This document shows positions 51,261 to 63,121 of a stretch of 64,000 nucleotides of DNA, in pieces; the stretch's first letter is position 1, and each line of letters opens with the position of its first letter. Source of the stretch: Icerya purchasi (Eukaryota > Arthropoda > Insecta > Hemiptera > Monophlebidae); NCBI GenBank assembly GCA_039619475.1, contig CM077116.1:37521183-37585182 (forward strand). Direction: 5' to 3'. A program made the translations under genes and the position numbers. The notes beneath the pieces were generated by a model. The model did no database searches, was not told the DNA's origin, and saw only the letters and a list, made by a program, of their open reading frames with translations.

Positions 51261-52085
51261 TTTCCACTCGGAAACCGTTTGACTATGATGCGAGGAACAA
51301 AGTGAAATTTAAAAGAAAATAATAACCGCGCAAGACGGGATCCATTTGCAATTGAAGCCCCGGGGTGCAGTTGTTCAATATACGCTAAATAATAATTAAG
51401 CAAATATGGATGTTTTAAAATAGAAATATTATAAACACTGTAGCAAACATTAATATGCTAAAATGTCTTTTCTCGGGAATTTTCTCCATTTTAAGTGTTA
51501 GAAACGGGAACGAAAAATATATTAATAGAGATTAGTATCGGAACCTGCAGGAAGACAAATTAATCTTTGTTCGGGGAAAAGAAAAAAAAAAAAGAAAAAA
51601 AGAACATTCTTAAAAATAAACTTAATGTTTGATAATTTGAGAAAATTAGACACATTGAAATTTAAGTTCAAGCTTTGATCGCGTATTGCTAATTTTCTTT
51701 TGCTTTTGTATTCGAGAATAGATAAATATTAGTTTTTCCTGATAGAATACACACACATACATCATGTCTAATATAAGATAATTGCATCACACTACTACTC
51801 TCTTAGCAGTAATAATTTTTTGTATATTTCCATCTTAAAATTACGAAATAAATAAATTAATTAACCGCACTAATAGAACATGTGGAAGGCAATGGCAAAC
51901 GTGCATATCACCACATGCACGCTAACTGATGTTAAGGCAGACGTAAATAGGACTGCATCTGCATATCGATAAATCAATCATAATATCTCAGTTTCAAGTG
52001 TAGTTTTTTGCGTCTATACTCGCATTGCATATATTCACTAGTATGTTTACATCTGTACAGCTAAATTGTACGATTAGAGGTAATC
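48499..52085. other. Non-coding AT-rich DNA, no gene seen
   Basis: Contains a G-run (49894-49903), several A-runs and an (ATT)n tract at 51219-51260. No exon was recognised. Confidence 0.35.
51219..51260. repeat. (ATT)n microsatellite
   Basis: About 14 uninterrupted TAT/ATT trinucleotides. Confidence 0.95.
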
Positions 52086-52380
52086 TCGCCTCTACGCTCA
52101 GATACTGAGAACGGCACTACAAAGAAGGAAGATCTTACGAAGCTGTGTCTGTGATCCCAACCACATCCTCTTTGAATGTCCCCATACTTTCCATCGAACG
52201 AGCCATTCTTTATTCGAATTTTTGTTATGCCTTAGACTTTCCGGTTCTTATTACGGGCCACTTACATCTTGTCCCTCTCAGACCATTATTTCAGTGCTTT
52301 CGGTTCCTTCATTCTGGCTATTTCTGACCGAAAACCAGTATTTAACTGATCCTCCTGTTTTTGTTGCTGCTGAATGTTGC
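52086..52380 (+). mobile_element. Probable 3' fragment of a non-LTR retrotransposon
   Basis: On the plus strand a frame from 52144 reads CVCDPNHILFECPHTFHRTS and stays open for about 75 codons. The C-X-C-X3-H-X4-C arrangement with HILFECP is typical of the short Cys/His tail after RNase H in I/R1-type LINE polyproteins. A neighbouring frame (52145-52327) carries a plausible continuation (LITGHLHLVPLRPL...), suggesting a frame change. Upstream homology fades within about 60 bp, so only a stub remains. Less certain than the element at 37.6-38.1 kb. Confidence 0.45.
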
Positions 52381-54384
52381 TGACGTGCCGAAAAAGGAAA
52401 AAAAAACTCAATTTTTTCAAATAATTAAATATTCAGGTTCATTGTTAATAATGTTCTTTTTGATTGTTACCTATCCCGAATGAAGATTAATTAGATCTTC
52501 TTCAGATAAATATATTTTCATTATCACTTTTAAAGACATGCTGGGAAAGAGACGTTTCTCGTACATTAATGTTTAATCTTAAAGGTGTTTGTCATAATGT
52601 TTTTATTATTCCGTTAACTTTTTAACAAATGGGCTATATGAATAAACTGCATAAATGTTTTAAACGACGTACGCGGAATGAAGACAAAAAAAGAAGAAAA
52701 AAAAAACATACTGGCCGGTAGTTGCGGAATGATGACAACCAAGAGTTGTTTTAAAAATGATGATCAAACGTGAAATGTAATAGATTTAAAATAACAAGTG
52801 CCCCCCCCCCCTCCCGGTACCGTGGTACTAAAAAAGCGGCGAATTGTTGGTGGAAGGGAGATGTTTTTAAATCTGATGTTGTTTTTACCGAGGAAATCAA
52901 ATTATGTCGCATGTCGTTTGTACATACTTCTGCGAGCGGGCGTGTGCAATAAACTAACGAAAAACCGGCTGCGGTCATAAACTGGAAAATGACGGAAATT
53001 AGCGATATTAAAGAAGCGAAAATTTAAACATCGAGGGAACACAACAATAATAATGTACGATTTAACGAGTGTGTTGGCTAAACGCCTAGTGGTGCTCGTC
53101 GCAAAGCTCGATTGGTTCCGTTGATAAATTTACGAGCTTTACCAAAATTTCCACGTGTCTTTCGAATTTTTCTCAAAGAAGAATAAAAGTGGAAAACTGA
53201 AACGCCAGGAAACTCTACGTCACGCTACACATACACACACACAGACAGTACGTACCTGTCGAATTTTTTTCGAGCAAACTCACCGAAGGAAGCAAGAACA
53301 CTTTCTTCCGCTACAAGAGGGAAAGAATTGATGAGACTGTGCGGCGATCTAATGAAGAAACAACGATTATTAGTCGCGATCGATGCTGAAAAGCCCACGA
53401 ATTTCCCGAGTCGCTACTGAAAGATCGACTTTACCCTACCGTACAACACCGAAATTCCGTTTACGGTGGAGAGGGTATGTATTAATTCCTGCCTCTGCGA
53501 AAGAGAGATTAACAAACTTAAAATAATCGTCATTATAAGCGCAATCCGATTAAAGACGAGGAAACGTCACAAATGACGGCCGTCGCTGAAATAAACGAAA
53601 CACCGTTTTTAATTCGGAAAATTTCTTAAAGTGTACATTTTCCTTTTCGGTGGTTTTAAAACATAGGATACGCGTGAAAAGGAGCAATCGGCGACAAACA
53701 AACCGGGAAGAGGAATATAAACAGGAGGTGCAAAAGTAGCCAAGTCCGTGCGGGTGGTAAAAGGAGACTAAGAAAGCGGGATCGTTCGTTCATCATCGCA
53801 AAAAATTTGTTTCATTACGTAACACTGAACGCACGTTAGTGCAGTGTGAAAATGAAACGAGCGATTCTTGATTAAGTACCAAAGATGCACTGACACGACG
53901 TTTAGTCGATCAGCTGAGAGTCATATATAACTCTTTCCGAAGTCGACGAAAATGAAAGCAGAGCACAACGGCCAAAAGGCGCGCTCGCACGCTGGGACAA
54001 GAAAGGGAAAAAACGCCAGTTTACATTTTAATAAGGTAAAGATTAATTTCCATGCCGCACGATAATGAAGCGTGTTTATCTTTTATGAAATAAATTCTGT
54101 TCGCCGTAATTGATTAATTCATTCACAAGTTACTCGCGAAAGCGAACCAGATGTGATATAAGTTAATCATAATGTAATAATAATGATTTAGCAGTTCGTA
54201 TTTCGCAACACGCCTTACGATTTTTTCTTTTTTTTTTTGTAATTTCGCTGCAGTTGTTAATAGTTTTAATACACTGGTTTAATGAAAGACCCAAAACGAA
54301 AAACCCGATTGCAGACTGTACTGCACGAACGCTGGTTATTTTGTGAACTTTCAGCGTGTTTAGCACGAGGAACTGCGAAATATA
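52381..54384. other. Non-coding DNA, no gene seen
   Basis: Contains a C-run (52801-52810). The part from about 53080 to 54000 is somewhat GC-richer and holds GACAG/GTACGT on the minus strand near 53255-53262, a possible donor. No protein family was recognised, so no exon is called. Confidence 0.3.
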
Positions 54385-55504
54385 CAGCGAGCCATAAAAA
54401 AGTATTCGGACACACGTAAACAATTTTAAATTTCTAACAAAAAAACTTAAACTTGTACTTTTTTTTTTTTGTTTATTTATTTATTCATTTTTTGAGTTTT
54501 TAATAATGAATTCGGACATGGAAGAGTACTTTAACTAATAAGTTTATCAAGAAGTTAAAAAGTTAATAAAAAAGCAAAAAAAAAAAAAACACATTACATT
54601 TAAAGTATTCGGACATCGTATTCGGAGAAAATTAGCCGTGATGTTTTTTTTGTATCAAACGAGATTCATATCGTAGGCAAAGAAAATTAACCTGTTCGTT
54701 GCTTGTTGATCAGAATTTGGCACTTACACATTTTTATTATGTTTTTTCATTACATTTTTGTTTTCATCATATAGTGAAGATCATTCAATTCGCCAAGTAT
54801 CAAGTGTTTGGTTTAATATTAAAAAAAGCACAGTTAGCGATATCATGAAACGGTTTTGAAAAAGAAGATCGCATTGAATCTATACCGGAAAAAAATTTTA
54901 GCACACAAAAATTGAGCTTTGAAAATAATTTCGAATTTTATCAAGACCGACTCGCGAAATATAAGGCACAAAATACCAGAGTTAATAATTATCCAAAAGT
55001 TATTGAAGCAACAATCAGCTGACCACCTCTCAGAACTCGATCGCAAAATTTCTGGAACCATTTAGTTTCGAAAGTCCGCGAAATCCGAATTTTACCAATG
55101 TAACGCAATTAAGAATAGTTTTACAATCGAAACGGAGCAAAATATCATCGCAATTCACGACAAAAAAGAAATATGTGTGGAATCAATACCTAGAAGACTG
55201 CAGGCAGTTTTATACACTAGAAGAGTGCCTTCCGACCAAATATTAGAAGAATTTTTAATCGTTTTTGATTTTTCTTCTTCTTTGAAGTGTCCGAATACTT
55301 TTGTTACCATTAAAAATATAATATTTTTCGTATTGTTTTATTAATTGCTTCATTCATTACGTTTTGTTGAAATTTATACTAGTGCTCTTTTCCGTCCAAA
55401 TTCATTATTGAAAAATCAACAAAAAAAAAAAAAAGAGCACAAGTTCGAGTTTTTCGTTAAAATCTAAAATTGTTCACGTGTCCGGATACGTTTGTGGCTC
55501 ACTG
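54385..55504 (+). mobile_element. Decayed Tc1-like element with long IR/DR ends, 1120 bp
   Basis: The left end begins CAGCGAGCCATAAAAAAGTA and the right end, reverse-complemented, CAGTGAGCCACAAACGTATC. TA lies on each side (54383-54384 and 55505-55506). The two ends stay similar for about 150 bp, including TCGGACAC, ACAATTTTA, ACTTGTACT/ACTTGTGCT and AATAATGAATT. The motif AAAGTATTCGGACA recurs at the inner edge of each end (54602-54615; reverse complement 55288-55301) and in the outer ends (about 54397-54412 and 55478-55493), the inverted-repeat/direct-repeat layout known from Sleeping Beauty-type Tc1 elements. Inside are remnants of the transposase. Confidence 0.88.
54780..55260 (+). pseudogene. 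Tc1-like transposase remnant (N-terminal part)
   Basis: Plus-strand fragments of the DNA-binding half of a Tc1-like transposase. A Gln-Val-rich helix region at about 54785-54815 is followed by STVSDIMKRF (54827-54856) and a premature TGA. Further down, pieces around 54980-55060 are compatible with the second helix-turn-helix. Multiple stops and shifts interrupt it, and no catalytic DDE motif is recognisable; the C-terminal half seems deleted, as 480 bp cannot hold a protein of about 340 residues. Inactive. Confidence 0.65.
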
Positions 55505-57014
55505 TAATTGTAATTGAAGTACGGAGGAAGTTTATTCAATCGGTAAGTGTTGCGTCTTCTGAAAAATTACGCATATTCCTTTTTTTACAGGGCAGGTTAA
55601 TTGGGTGAAGTCGGCCGCGATCGCGAGCGTTTACATGCTGCGGCGACAAAAATATTTTAACACTTCAGCTGGTAAATACGGGACGTTAATTGAGCAATTA
55701 GCGTCGGTGTCTAGTATCATGTAAAGCTTTTGCGCATTTATATCTTTTTTCGCTGAAGATTCTGTTCTATCAAAATGTAGGCTTCTTTCTATTCGACAAT
55801 TATATCCCGTGTCTTTTTATTTATTCGCTATATTCCCCGTTCCTTACCATATCTGACAAAATTAAAATTTAATCGACAACGTTTCTCGTTTTCATTGTTC
55901 TCGGGCAAAGTAACCGGCGTATTTTCAAAAAAAAAAAAAAAAAAAAAAAAAAAGCAAACAAACTAGGATTGCAAAATAAATAAAAACACTGATTTTATTG
56001 GTTATACTTTATTTTTTAGTTTTACATAACCGTCAATAGTTCAGAGAATTCAGAGAATTCAGAGAAATAGTCCAAAATGAAAATATATCAGCAGCTTCTA
56101 AAGTGTAAATTACGTATCGCATTTGTTTCTCTATCGAAAACACCGTCGGTACGACTTGCTCGTTTGATGGCGCTTTCGGTAAATTAAAACGTACAAAAAG
56201 AAAAGAAAAAATACTTTGACTATCGTTTCGGAACATTAAAAAAAACAACAAAAAAAAGAAACATAATTTTCAGCGGATTTAAAGAACCAACGTATGTATA
56301 TAACGTATGCGCGCAATCCTGTGTGTGCCGGTGCGTGTGAGAGTACGGGAAGAGGTATATAAAATTCCATAAAATGAAGAGCACGGGAAAAAACGTTTCG
56401 CAATGCTTTTCTGTCATTATCACGGGCAGAGGGTTTCCTTCCTTGAATAGAAGATAAGCTCCATGACGTCATATATAAACAAAATTCTGTTACAAACGGG
56501 TACATTGCCGATTGCGAAGTAAATGTATGATCCATCTTCGGAAGAAAATAACACAGAAAAAACACAATTATATATCCGAATGACGGCTAATTTCTTTTTA
56601 AAATTTCATTCGGTTTCAGAGCAATGTGTCCTTCACTTGCTTTCCGTAATTAAGGATCATAATTACGATTAGGCGTTAATAGGTTTTTAAGATAGTCCGC
56701 AACAAAATCCCTTATTCGGATCACTTCTGAAATTACTGGCCATCGAAAAATTCTAACATTATAGTATATACGTATATCGTTTTCTTTGTTGTAATTATCG
56801 TTACATTTTCGATAGCGCTTTCGAAGAAAAAGAATACAAGCAGCTAGAGCCGTGATATTAATTAAACGTTCCATCGGCCTCCGAGCGGCGTTGCTAGTAC
56901 GGCGACTAAATCACCGAAAAGCCAAAAAAAAATCCCCCCCCTTCCCCCCAAAAAACCAACAAAAACAAATTAAAACATAACAAAACAAAACGCAATTTAG
57001 CCGTCAGCTATGCG

Positions 57015-57018
<4 letters not shown>

Positions 57019-57056
<38 letters not shown>
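57019..57056. repeat. (TA)n microsatellite
   Basis: About 18 uninterrupted AT dinucleotides at the left edge of a GC-richer segment. Confidence 0.95.
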
Positions 57057-57062
<6 letters not shown>

Positions 57063-60000
57063 GGAGAGCCGTGGTCGCCGCGGTACAATAATAAGCCGAT
57101 AAAAGGCCTGCAGCGGCTGTCGGTCGAGAGGGCGGTAGGGCGGTAATGATAGTAATAAGGTGCGCATTTAAGCGAGCGCTCGACTGAAAGAGAGTTAATT
57201 ATAGCGACTAGTACTACCGGTGGTAGATAGGAGATACGGCAAAGTCGTTGTTTAGATTCATTTGCGTAATTATCTCGGTGTGCTAGCATAATGGAGCCGG
57301 GTCGTGTAAAAAATAACCCGCGGCGATATCAGGGGTGCTCGAGAGACGGTAGATGGTAGGCAGACATAAATTAAGCAGTTTTTTAAAATTCAGCTCCTCT
57401 TCGGTAAATTCCTGAGCTAGACGGCCGTAAGATGACTCTGTCGGATCGGATCTGTTATTATTAAAGAGATGCTGCATAATGAAGCAAATAGAAGAAAGAA
57501 CCGAACAATAAGCAAATAGAAGAAGAAGCTAGACTGACTGGGGAAGCGATCGGTGCGCCGATATGTCGGTTCGCTACATGTTCGTAAGCGATCGCGATGT
57601 TATTATCGTTATCGTGGCGAAGAGTTTGCCGCCGAGATTCGGCTCTTATTATGATCGGTGCAGCTGTAATAAGCCTATATACATTGTCTGTACACCTTAT
57701 AGGTTTGTGCACGTAATAATGGTATAATGATGGAAGCGCGATTCTGCCGTTCAACAAACAGGCAACGTACTGAACATGGCCGGCTAACGCGCGCTCTATT
57801 ATTTCTATAAATAGTCTGCTCGTACGTTACATCAACTCTATACACAATTATTATTATCTTTTGGCTTTTTTTTTCTTTCTTTTTTCGGTTTTTTTTTTCC
57901 CGTGTCACCTCTGCTACGATCATACAGAACTTTGTAACCTCCTTCGTGTAACACTACTAAAAGTTGCCAGAAATTCTCCTCTACTTTCTGTCCCGTTGAT
58001 TTCTCATGTATACTCCTCCTCTGTTACCTATTTCATTAGTCATCCGGCGATTACACGCAACCCGTGTTCCCTGTTGTGTCCAACGCACGCGATTGAAAAA
58101 GGGAACAAAACTTGGACAAAAACGGTATTAAAACGGTGTACTTTTAATCGTAATCTCTCGTAATTTATATGATTTTCCGCAACGTATGTCATCTGTTCGA
58201 ATTCCGCGCTTTTGAAAAATACGCTAAATTGTTTTTTCCGCCTCGATCTCGTCGATTTAGAAGTTATTGGTATTTTGGGCGGTGAGTAGGCTTGCGTTAG
58301 TTATGCAAACAGAGTCACCTGCCCGTGTCCATATTCTTCCTTCCATTCTTTGTGGTTTTTTTAAATTCTTTTCGGATTCCCTTTCATGAATGCCGGCAGA
58401 GGCTCGCGCTGTCGTCACTCGCCGCACAAATTTGAAAAAAGGAAAATAACCAAAATGGAAAGACACGCAATTAATTTCATTCGGTAATAAAATCTGCGCG
58501 TACAGTGTAGAAAAATGTCGAAGAAAATTATTCGTAACGATTTAGTAAAATAAACAGTCGAGTTTTAATCTTTGCTGCAAATCGAATTATTCGTAATTTC
58601 GCGTGAGTTGTAAATGTATATTTTAATATTAAAATTCCACGCAATTCCAAAAATAATTTAAAAGCTAATTTTCCGGTTATTTTCCGTAACATCTTTTTCG
58701 ATACCCTGGCCAACCTCCTTCGGAACAATCCCTCAGGTGTTCGGGTTTCGTACGAGTACACGAAAAGGGGCAAGCCGCACTTATCGCTTCTTCGGCTAAC
58801 TTCAATTTCGATAATGAAGTTTAAATTAATTAATTTTTGTCATTTTCTTATTTACAATCGAATTCAGTTTATCGAATAGCCGTATTACCTCTTTTTTTTT
58901 TTTTTTTTCGTAGTTTTCGCGCGTATTATTAAAGTTCTTTTGAACAATTGCTCTTCGAGTGCTCTGGTTTATCTCGCGAGCGTGAGTTACTTTATTATCA
59001 TCTTTTAAAGCTTGGTGTCTTGCTGCTCCTTTCAACGTCTCTTATGTTCTTCCTCTACCTATTCTCGCTGTTGTTCCTGTCCTAGGGGTGTTCCTTGATT
59101 CCATTGTCGACAGAATAAAAATATAATTTCTATTCTATTCCGTGTATCTATTCCTTTTTGCTGGGCTAATGTTCTTTAGTAGCATACCCAAGGGGGGTAA
59201 AAAAAAAAAAAAAAAATTAATATATTCTAGATGTTTTTTTTTCTTCTTTTTTTTTTTTTTTGTATTTTATTTTTACTTACTTGTACGTTGAAAAGGAACT
59301 ATTATAATTGTGGAAAATTTATTTTGCCAATCCCTGATTACTTCCCTTTCGACGGATGATAAAAGGAAGTACTGTCGTTTGAATCTCACATTTCAACGGA
59401 AATATTCATGTTGACTGGATTCATTTTTATTTCGTGAAGCGCGTATGTAGGTAATCGAATGTATCTGATAACAATTACGTCAAGCACGAATGTAACTGCA
59501 AACGAACAGAGAGAGAAAAAGATTGTGATAACTATCCGGCTGTTGTAAACAGAGCAGAGACCATACACTATTTCTCGATATTCCGTTGATATAACGATGA
59601 TTTCGGTGTGAAATATAAATAGACTTTTGCGACGTATTTTAAGAGTTCCGCGCTCCAAAGAAATAGACGAAGATTCTTAATAATCGGCTAAATTCATTAT
59701 CCCGTGCTCCTTTTTTATTTATTTATTCATTTCTTTTTTTGTGTTTCTTTAATTTAATTTGTAGTAGTCAGCCGTGTCTTAAAAGTTGTAAACAATTATA
59801 GCATGAGTAAATTAATTTAATTTGATTCTGATCTCTTTTTCTATTCGTATTTTAAGCGAGTTTATTTGTTGGTATGTTTTTCATTATCTGCGGTTTTGAT
59901 TTTATGTATATCGATGATCGCATTATTTGTACACATAATGTATATTCTTTAATTTTGTCTATCAAAAGGAAATCAAACTGATCATATTATATTAAATTTT

Positions 60001-61222
60001 CGTATTATAAAGTAATAAAATAGTAACATTTGGAGGCTGTGTGAAGTCATCAACGTAGGTTTTTAAATATATTTCGGAAAAGAGCTATAAAGTCACAAAA
60101 ATTACGTTCTCGGGAATAATGTACTAGGGGAAAAATAAATAGAAACTCTATGGTTATCATTAACTTACGGCTCAGTGTACTAATATGGCCTTGTTTTTGT
60201 ACCTTTATTCAATCATTAGACACGTCGATAAATTGCTCATTCCAATTTTAATGATCTTTTTTTTTTTAATAGTTGGGCCCTTTTTTCTTCCCTGCTGAGG
60301 TCGATGAAATCTTGCAACATCAGTGCGAGATTGTTAGCGAACGATTAATTTCCAGCATCGTTCGAAAAATATCCACTGATCTCAGACTGAGCTACATCGT
60401 TTTCCGCTTTGCTAAACGTGCTGCAAACTTATACTACAAACGATCCAAAATCATTTCGAACGACCGCGCGAAGTCGTTTCGAACTTTTTCATTATTTCAA
60501 CTTTAAAAGGAACTCCTCTTCTCGGCGCATGTATTTGCTAGCGCGGCGATTCAGCCCGAATAATCGATAAGTGCGGAGACGACAGGGGTCATTAGCAGGC
60601 GCGAGAAAAGCTCGAAAGAATGGTTTTAGGAAAGGCGATACTAAGAAGGAAAAAAAAAACAAACCATATGTACTATCGGACAAACTTAATCGTTGATATT
60701 GACGAAAGGAAACTGTTGCTGAAATATACGAAATTTCTAAATGAGTTAGAGGATAAATTCAGCCGAACAAAATTCGCTCGATAAATCGCAATGAATAACC
60801 GCTACCGGGTATTCATTAAAGGTCATTTTAATTGATACATCACTTTTCGAAAATAAATCAATGGCTCTCTGCTAGAGCCGTCAGCGGGACTGCCATCACT
60901 ATCATCGTAATTAAATCAATAGAGTCCTAGCATCGGTCGACGGACAAGACTCTCGTATCGTCGCAATCAATACACGCACACACTCTCTGACACATACACG
61001 CAGGTCTTGCTTGTCGGTCATTCTCATCACGATCGACATGAGCATCTCTAGTCGGTCAAACTACTGCAGTCAACTGTGTCGTTACAATCGGCAACGTGTT
61101 CGCCATACGCGAGCACGTAATGCCATCGCCGTTATATTTATTTTATTATTACCATTACCACCGTCATTATTTTTGCAGAAAAATTCAAACTATTTTTCAT
61201 CGTTTTTGGCTTACTTTTTACC

Positions 61223-61276
<54 letters not shown>

Positions 61277-61284
61277 AATGATAA
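61223..61284. repeat. (ATA)n / (ATG)n trinucleotide tract
   Basis: About 12 AAT units, then ATAATG units alternating with ATA; an imperfect right half. Confidence 0.9.
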
Positions 61285-62848
61285 CATTAGCGAAATTCGG
61301 TCCGGCATCGTTCTACTATTCTCCATCAACAATGGAGAGGATCGTTATCATGGTCGCCATTTATTGTTGCAGCGCTGTAGTTAGCCGATGGCCGTGCTGA
61401 CCTAGTTCGTGAACTGATGAGTCAGCACCTAGCGGAACTGCCGATCGCGCTGTCGGAAGTACGCGGCTTGGACATTACCCGGTGGCTACGGCTAGAGTAG
61501 CGGAAAAATAATCGATAATGTCTCTCATTGATCTCAATCATCCGTTCTGCTAACGGGAATTTTCATCATTTTTATCTGTAAAAAACTGACACGAATTTCA
61601 ACAATAGACAACAATGACTGGCCCCGCTTCTCTTTTACACCGGTATTATTATTACGAAAATTTGCTCTCCCGCTAATTCGCCTTCTTTGTAAAGTCGATA
61701 CAGCCGATGATATTTTTATAGCACTAAAAACTTTTTCTTATTCAAACACACACAGTATCTGTTTATATGTTTGAGATCTCTTCTTTGCAGATCGATATTT
61801 GGCCACATCCGAAATGCTGTTTCCGCATTGGTTTTCTTTCTAGCGAGAAAAAACAGCTGTTTTTTTTTTGTTTTTATTGTTCTTTTTTATTATGTCGGTT
61901 TAACGATTTCCAGAAGTGCCATCAAAAAGAGCCATCATTATAAATTAAAGATTATTTGCCGGCTGCCTTTTCCAGTTTTTATCGTTCTAGAAATGCTTAT
62001 TGCTAAAGCTGGTCGATTATTTTCTTTAAGCATGCTTTGAGAATATAGCGCGACTATGCGCGGTGAACATAATAAAAACTGGCTCAGGACTCAAGAACTG
62101 TACGGAAAGTGCGTGCGGACCGGGTTCAGAAAAATAATGAAATAAACACAAACAGGAAAAAGGGAAAAAAACGACGTTGTTTATTTTCGAATAACAATAA
62201 CAATAGAGCGCTGCTTTCTTCCCGTTCGGATACGCGCCCGCTTTCAAATAGGCGTGACTTACGGGTGTCCTTTTGAATGCGCGTCTTAAAATGTCGATGG
62301 TATATTTTTAATTACACACCGTAAACGGCTCTAATCTGTACTGATTGCGGGACAACCTACCTTACTCCAGAGCCTATATATGACAAATTAATGGAAGCTG
62401 TGTTCTATTTACGTCCATCCCTCTCCGAATGGTGCTAGTAGCAAAAGTTTTTTTTTTTTTTTTGTTTCCTGCAGGCGTATCACTCATCTCTTACTGGCGC
62501 ATAAGTATTGCAAAAAGATTTTTAATCAATTTCGCTACACCCGTTTATACATATATCGTTTATCGAATTTATTGTAAATAAAATTCTTAATTTAAAAGAA
62601 AAAAAAAAAAAGTTCTCTGCATTTATACTAAATACGAGATGATAATTTTGCTCTGAAGGGACTTCGTCGAATTTAGTTAGGGTAGCCACTACCTCAGTTT
62701 AAATAATTATTCCGCACATTCATTAAGCAGAACAGATCGGAAATTATTCGATTCGCTGCGAAAATATTAGGTGCATCCGCTTCATAAAAAGGGCATCACA
62801 TGGCGGATAAAATTAGTAATAATAATAAATAAATATAGGCTTGGTCAG

Positions 62849-63121
62849 ATTGTTCGCTCTAATCACGTAATTGTTTGCTCTAATCAGGTAATTGTTTGCT
62901 CTAATCAGGTAATTGTTTGCTCTAATCAGGTAAGTGTTTTCTCTAATCAGGTAATTGTTTGCTCTAATCAGGTAATTGTTTGCTCTAATCAGGTAATTGT
63001 TTGCTCTAATCAGGTAATTGTTTGCTCTAATCAGGTAATTGTTTGCTCTAATCAGGTAATTGTTTGCTCTAATCAGGTAATTGTTTGCTCTAATCAGGTA
63101 ATTGTTTGCTCTAATCAGGTA
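62849..63121. repeat. Thirteen tandem 21-bp units
   Basis: Unit GTAATTGTTTGCTCTAATCA plus G, repeated head to tail 13 times with no spacers. The first unit has TTCGCTC and ends CACG, and the fifth has AAGTGTTTTCTC; the others are practically identical, so the array is recent. Because 21 is divisible by three and no stop falls in the chosen frames, open frames exist on both strands (VIVCSNQ repeats on plus, NNYLIRA repeats on minus). This is a by-product of the period, not evidence of a protein. Confidence 0.95.

Larger units (their letters stand above)
55507..62848. other. Non-coding DNA, no gene seen
   Basis: Holds a triple GAATTCAGA-type direct repeat (56040-56065), a (TA)n tract (57019-57056) and an (ATA)n tract (61223-61284). 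Segments at about 57060-57780 and 60500-61520 are GC-richer than the rest and may be regulatory or untranslated, but nothing specific is visible. No exon with a recognisable family was found. Confidence 0.35.

Noticed and set aside
53241..53281. Possible minus-strand donor GACAG/GTACGT as an upstream receptor exon
   Set aside because: The adjacent sequence does not encode anything like TM1-2 or the ectodomain, and the phase cannot be tested.
62849..63121. CRISPR-like array
   Set aside because: The units are directly contiguous with no spacers, and the window is eukaryotic.
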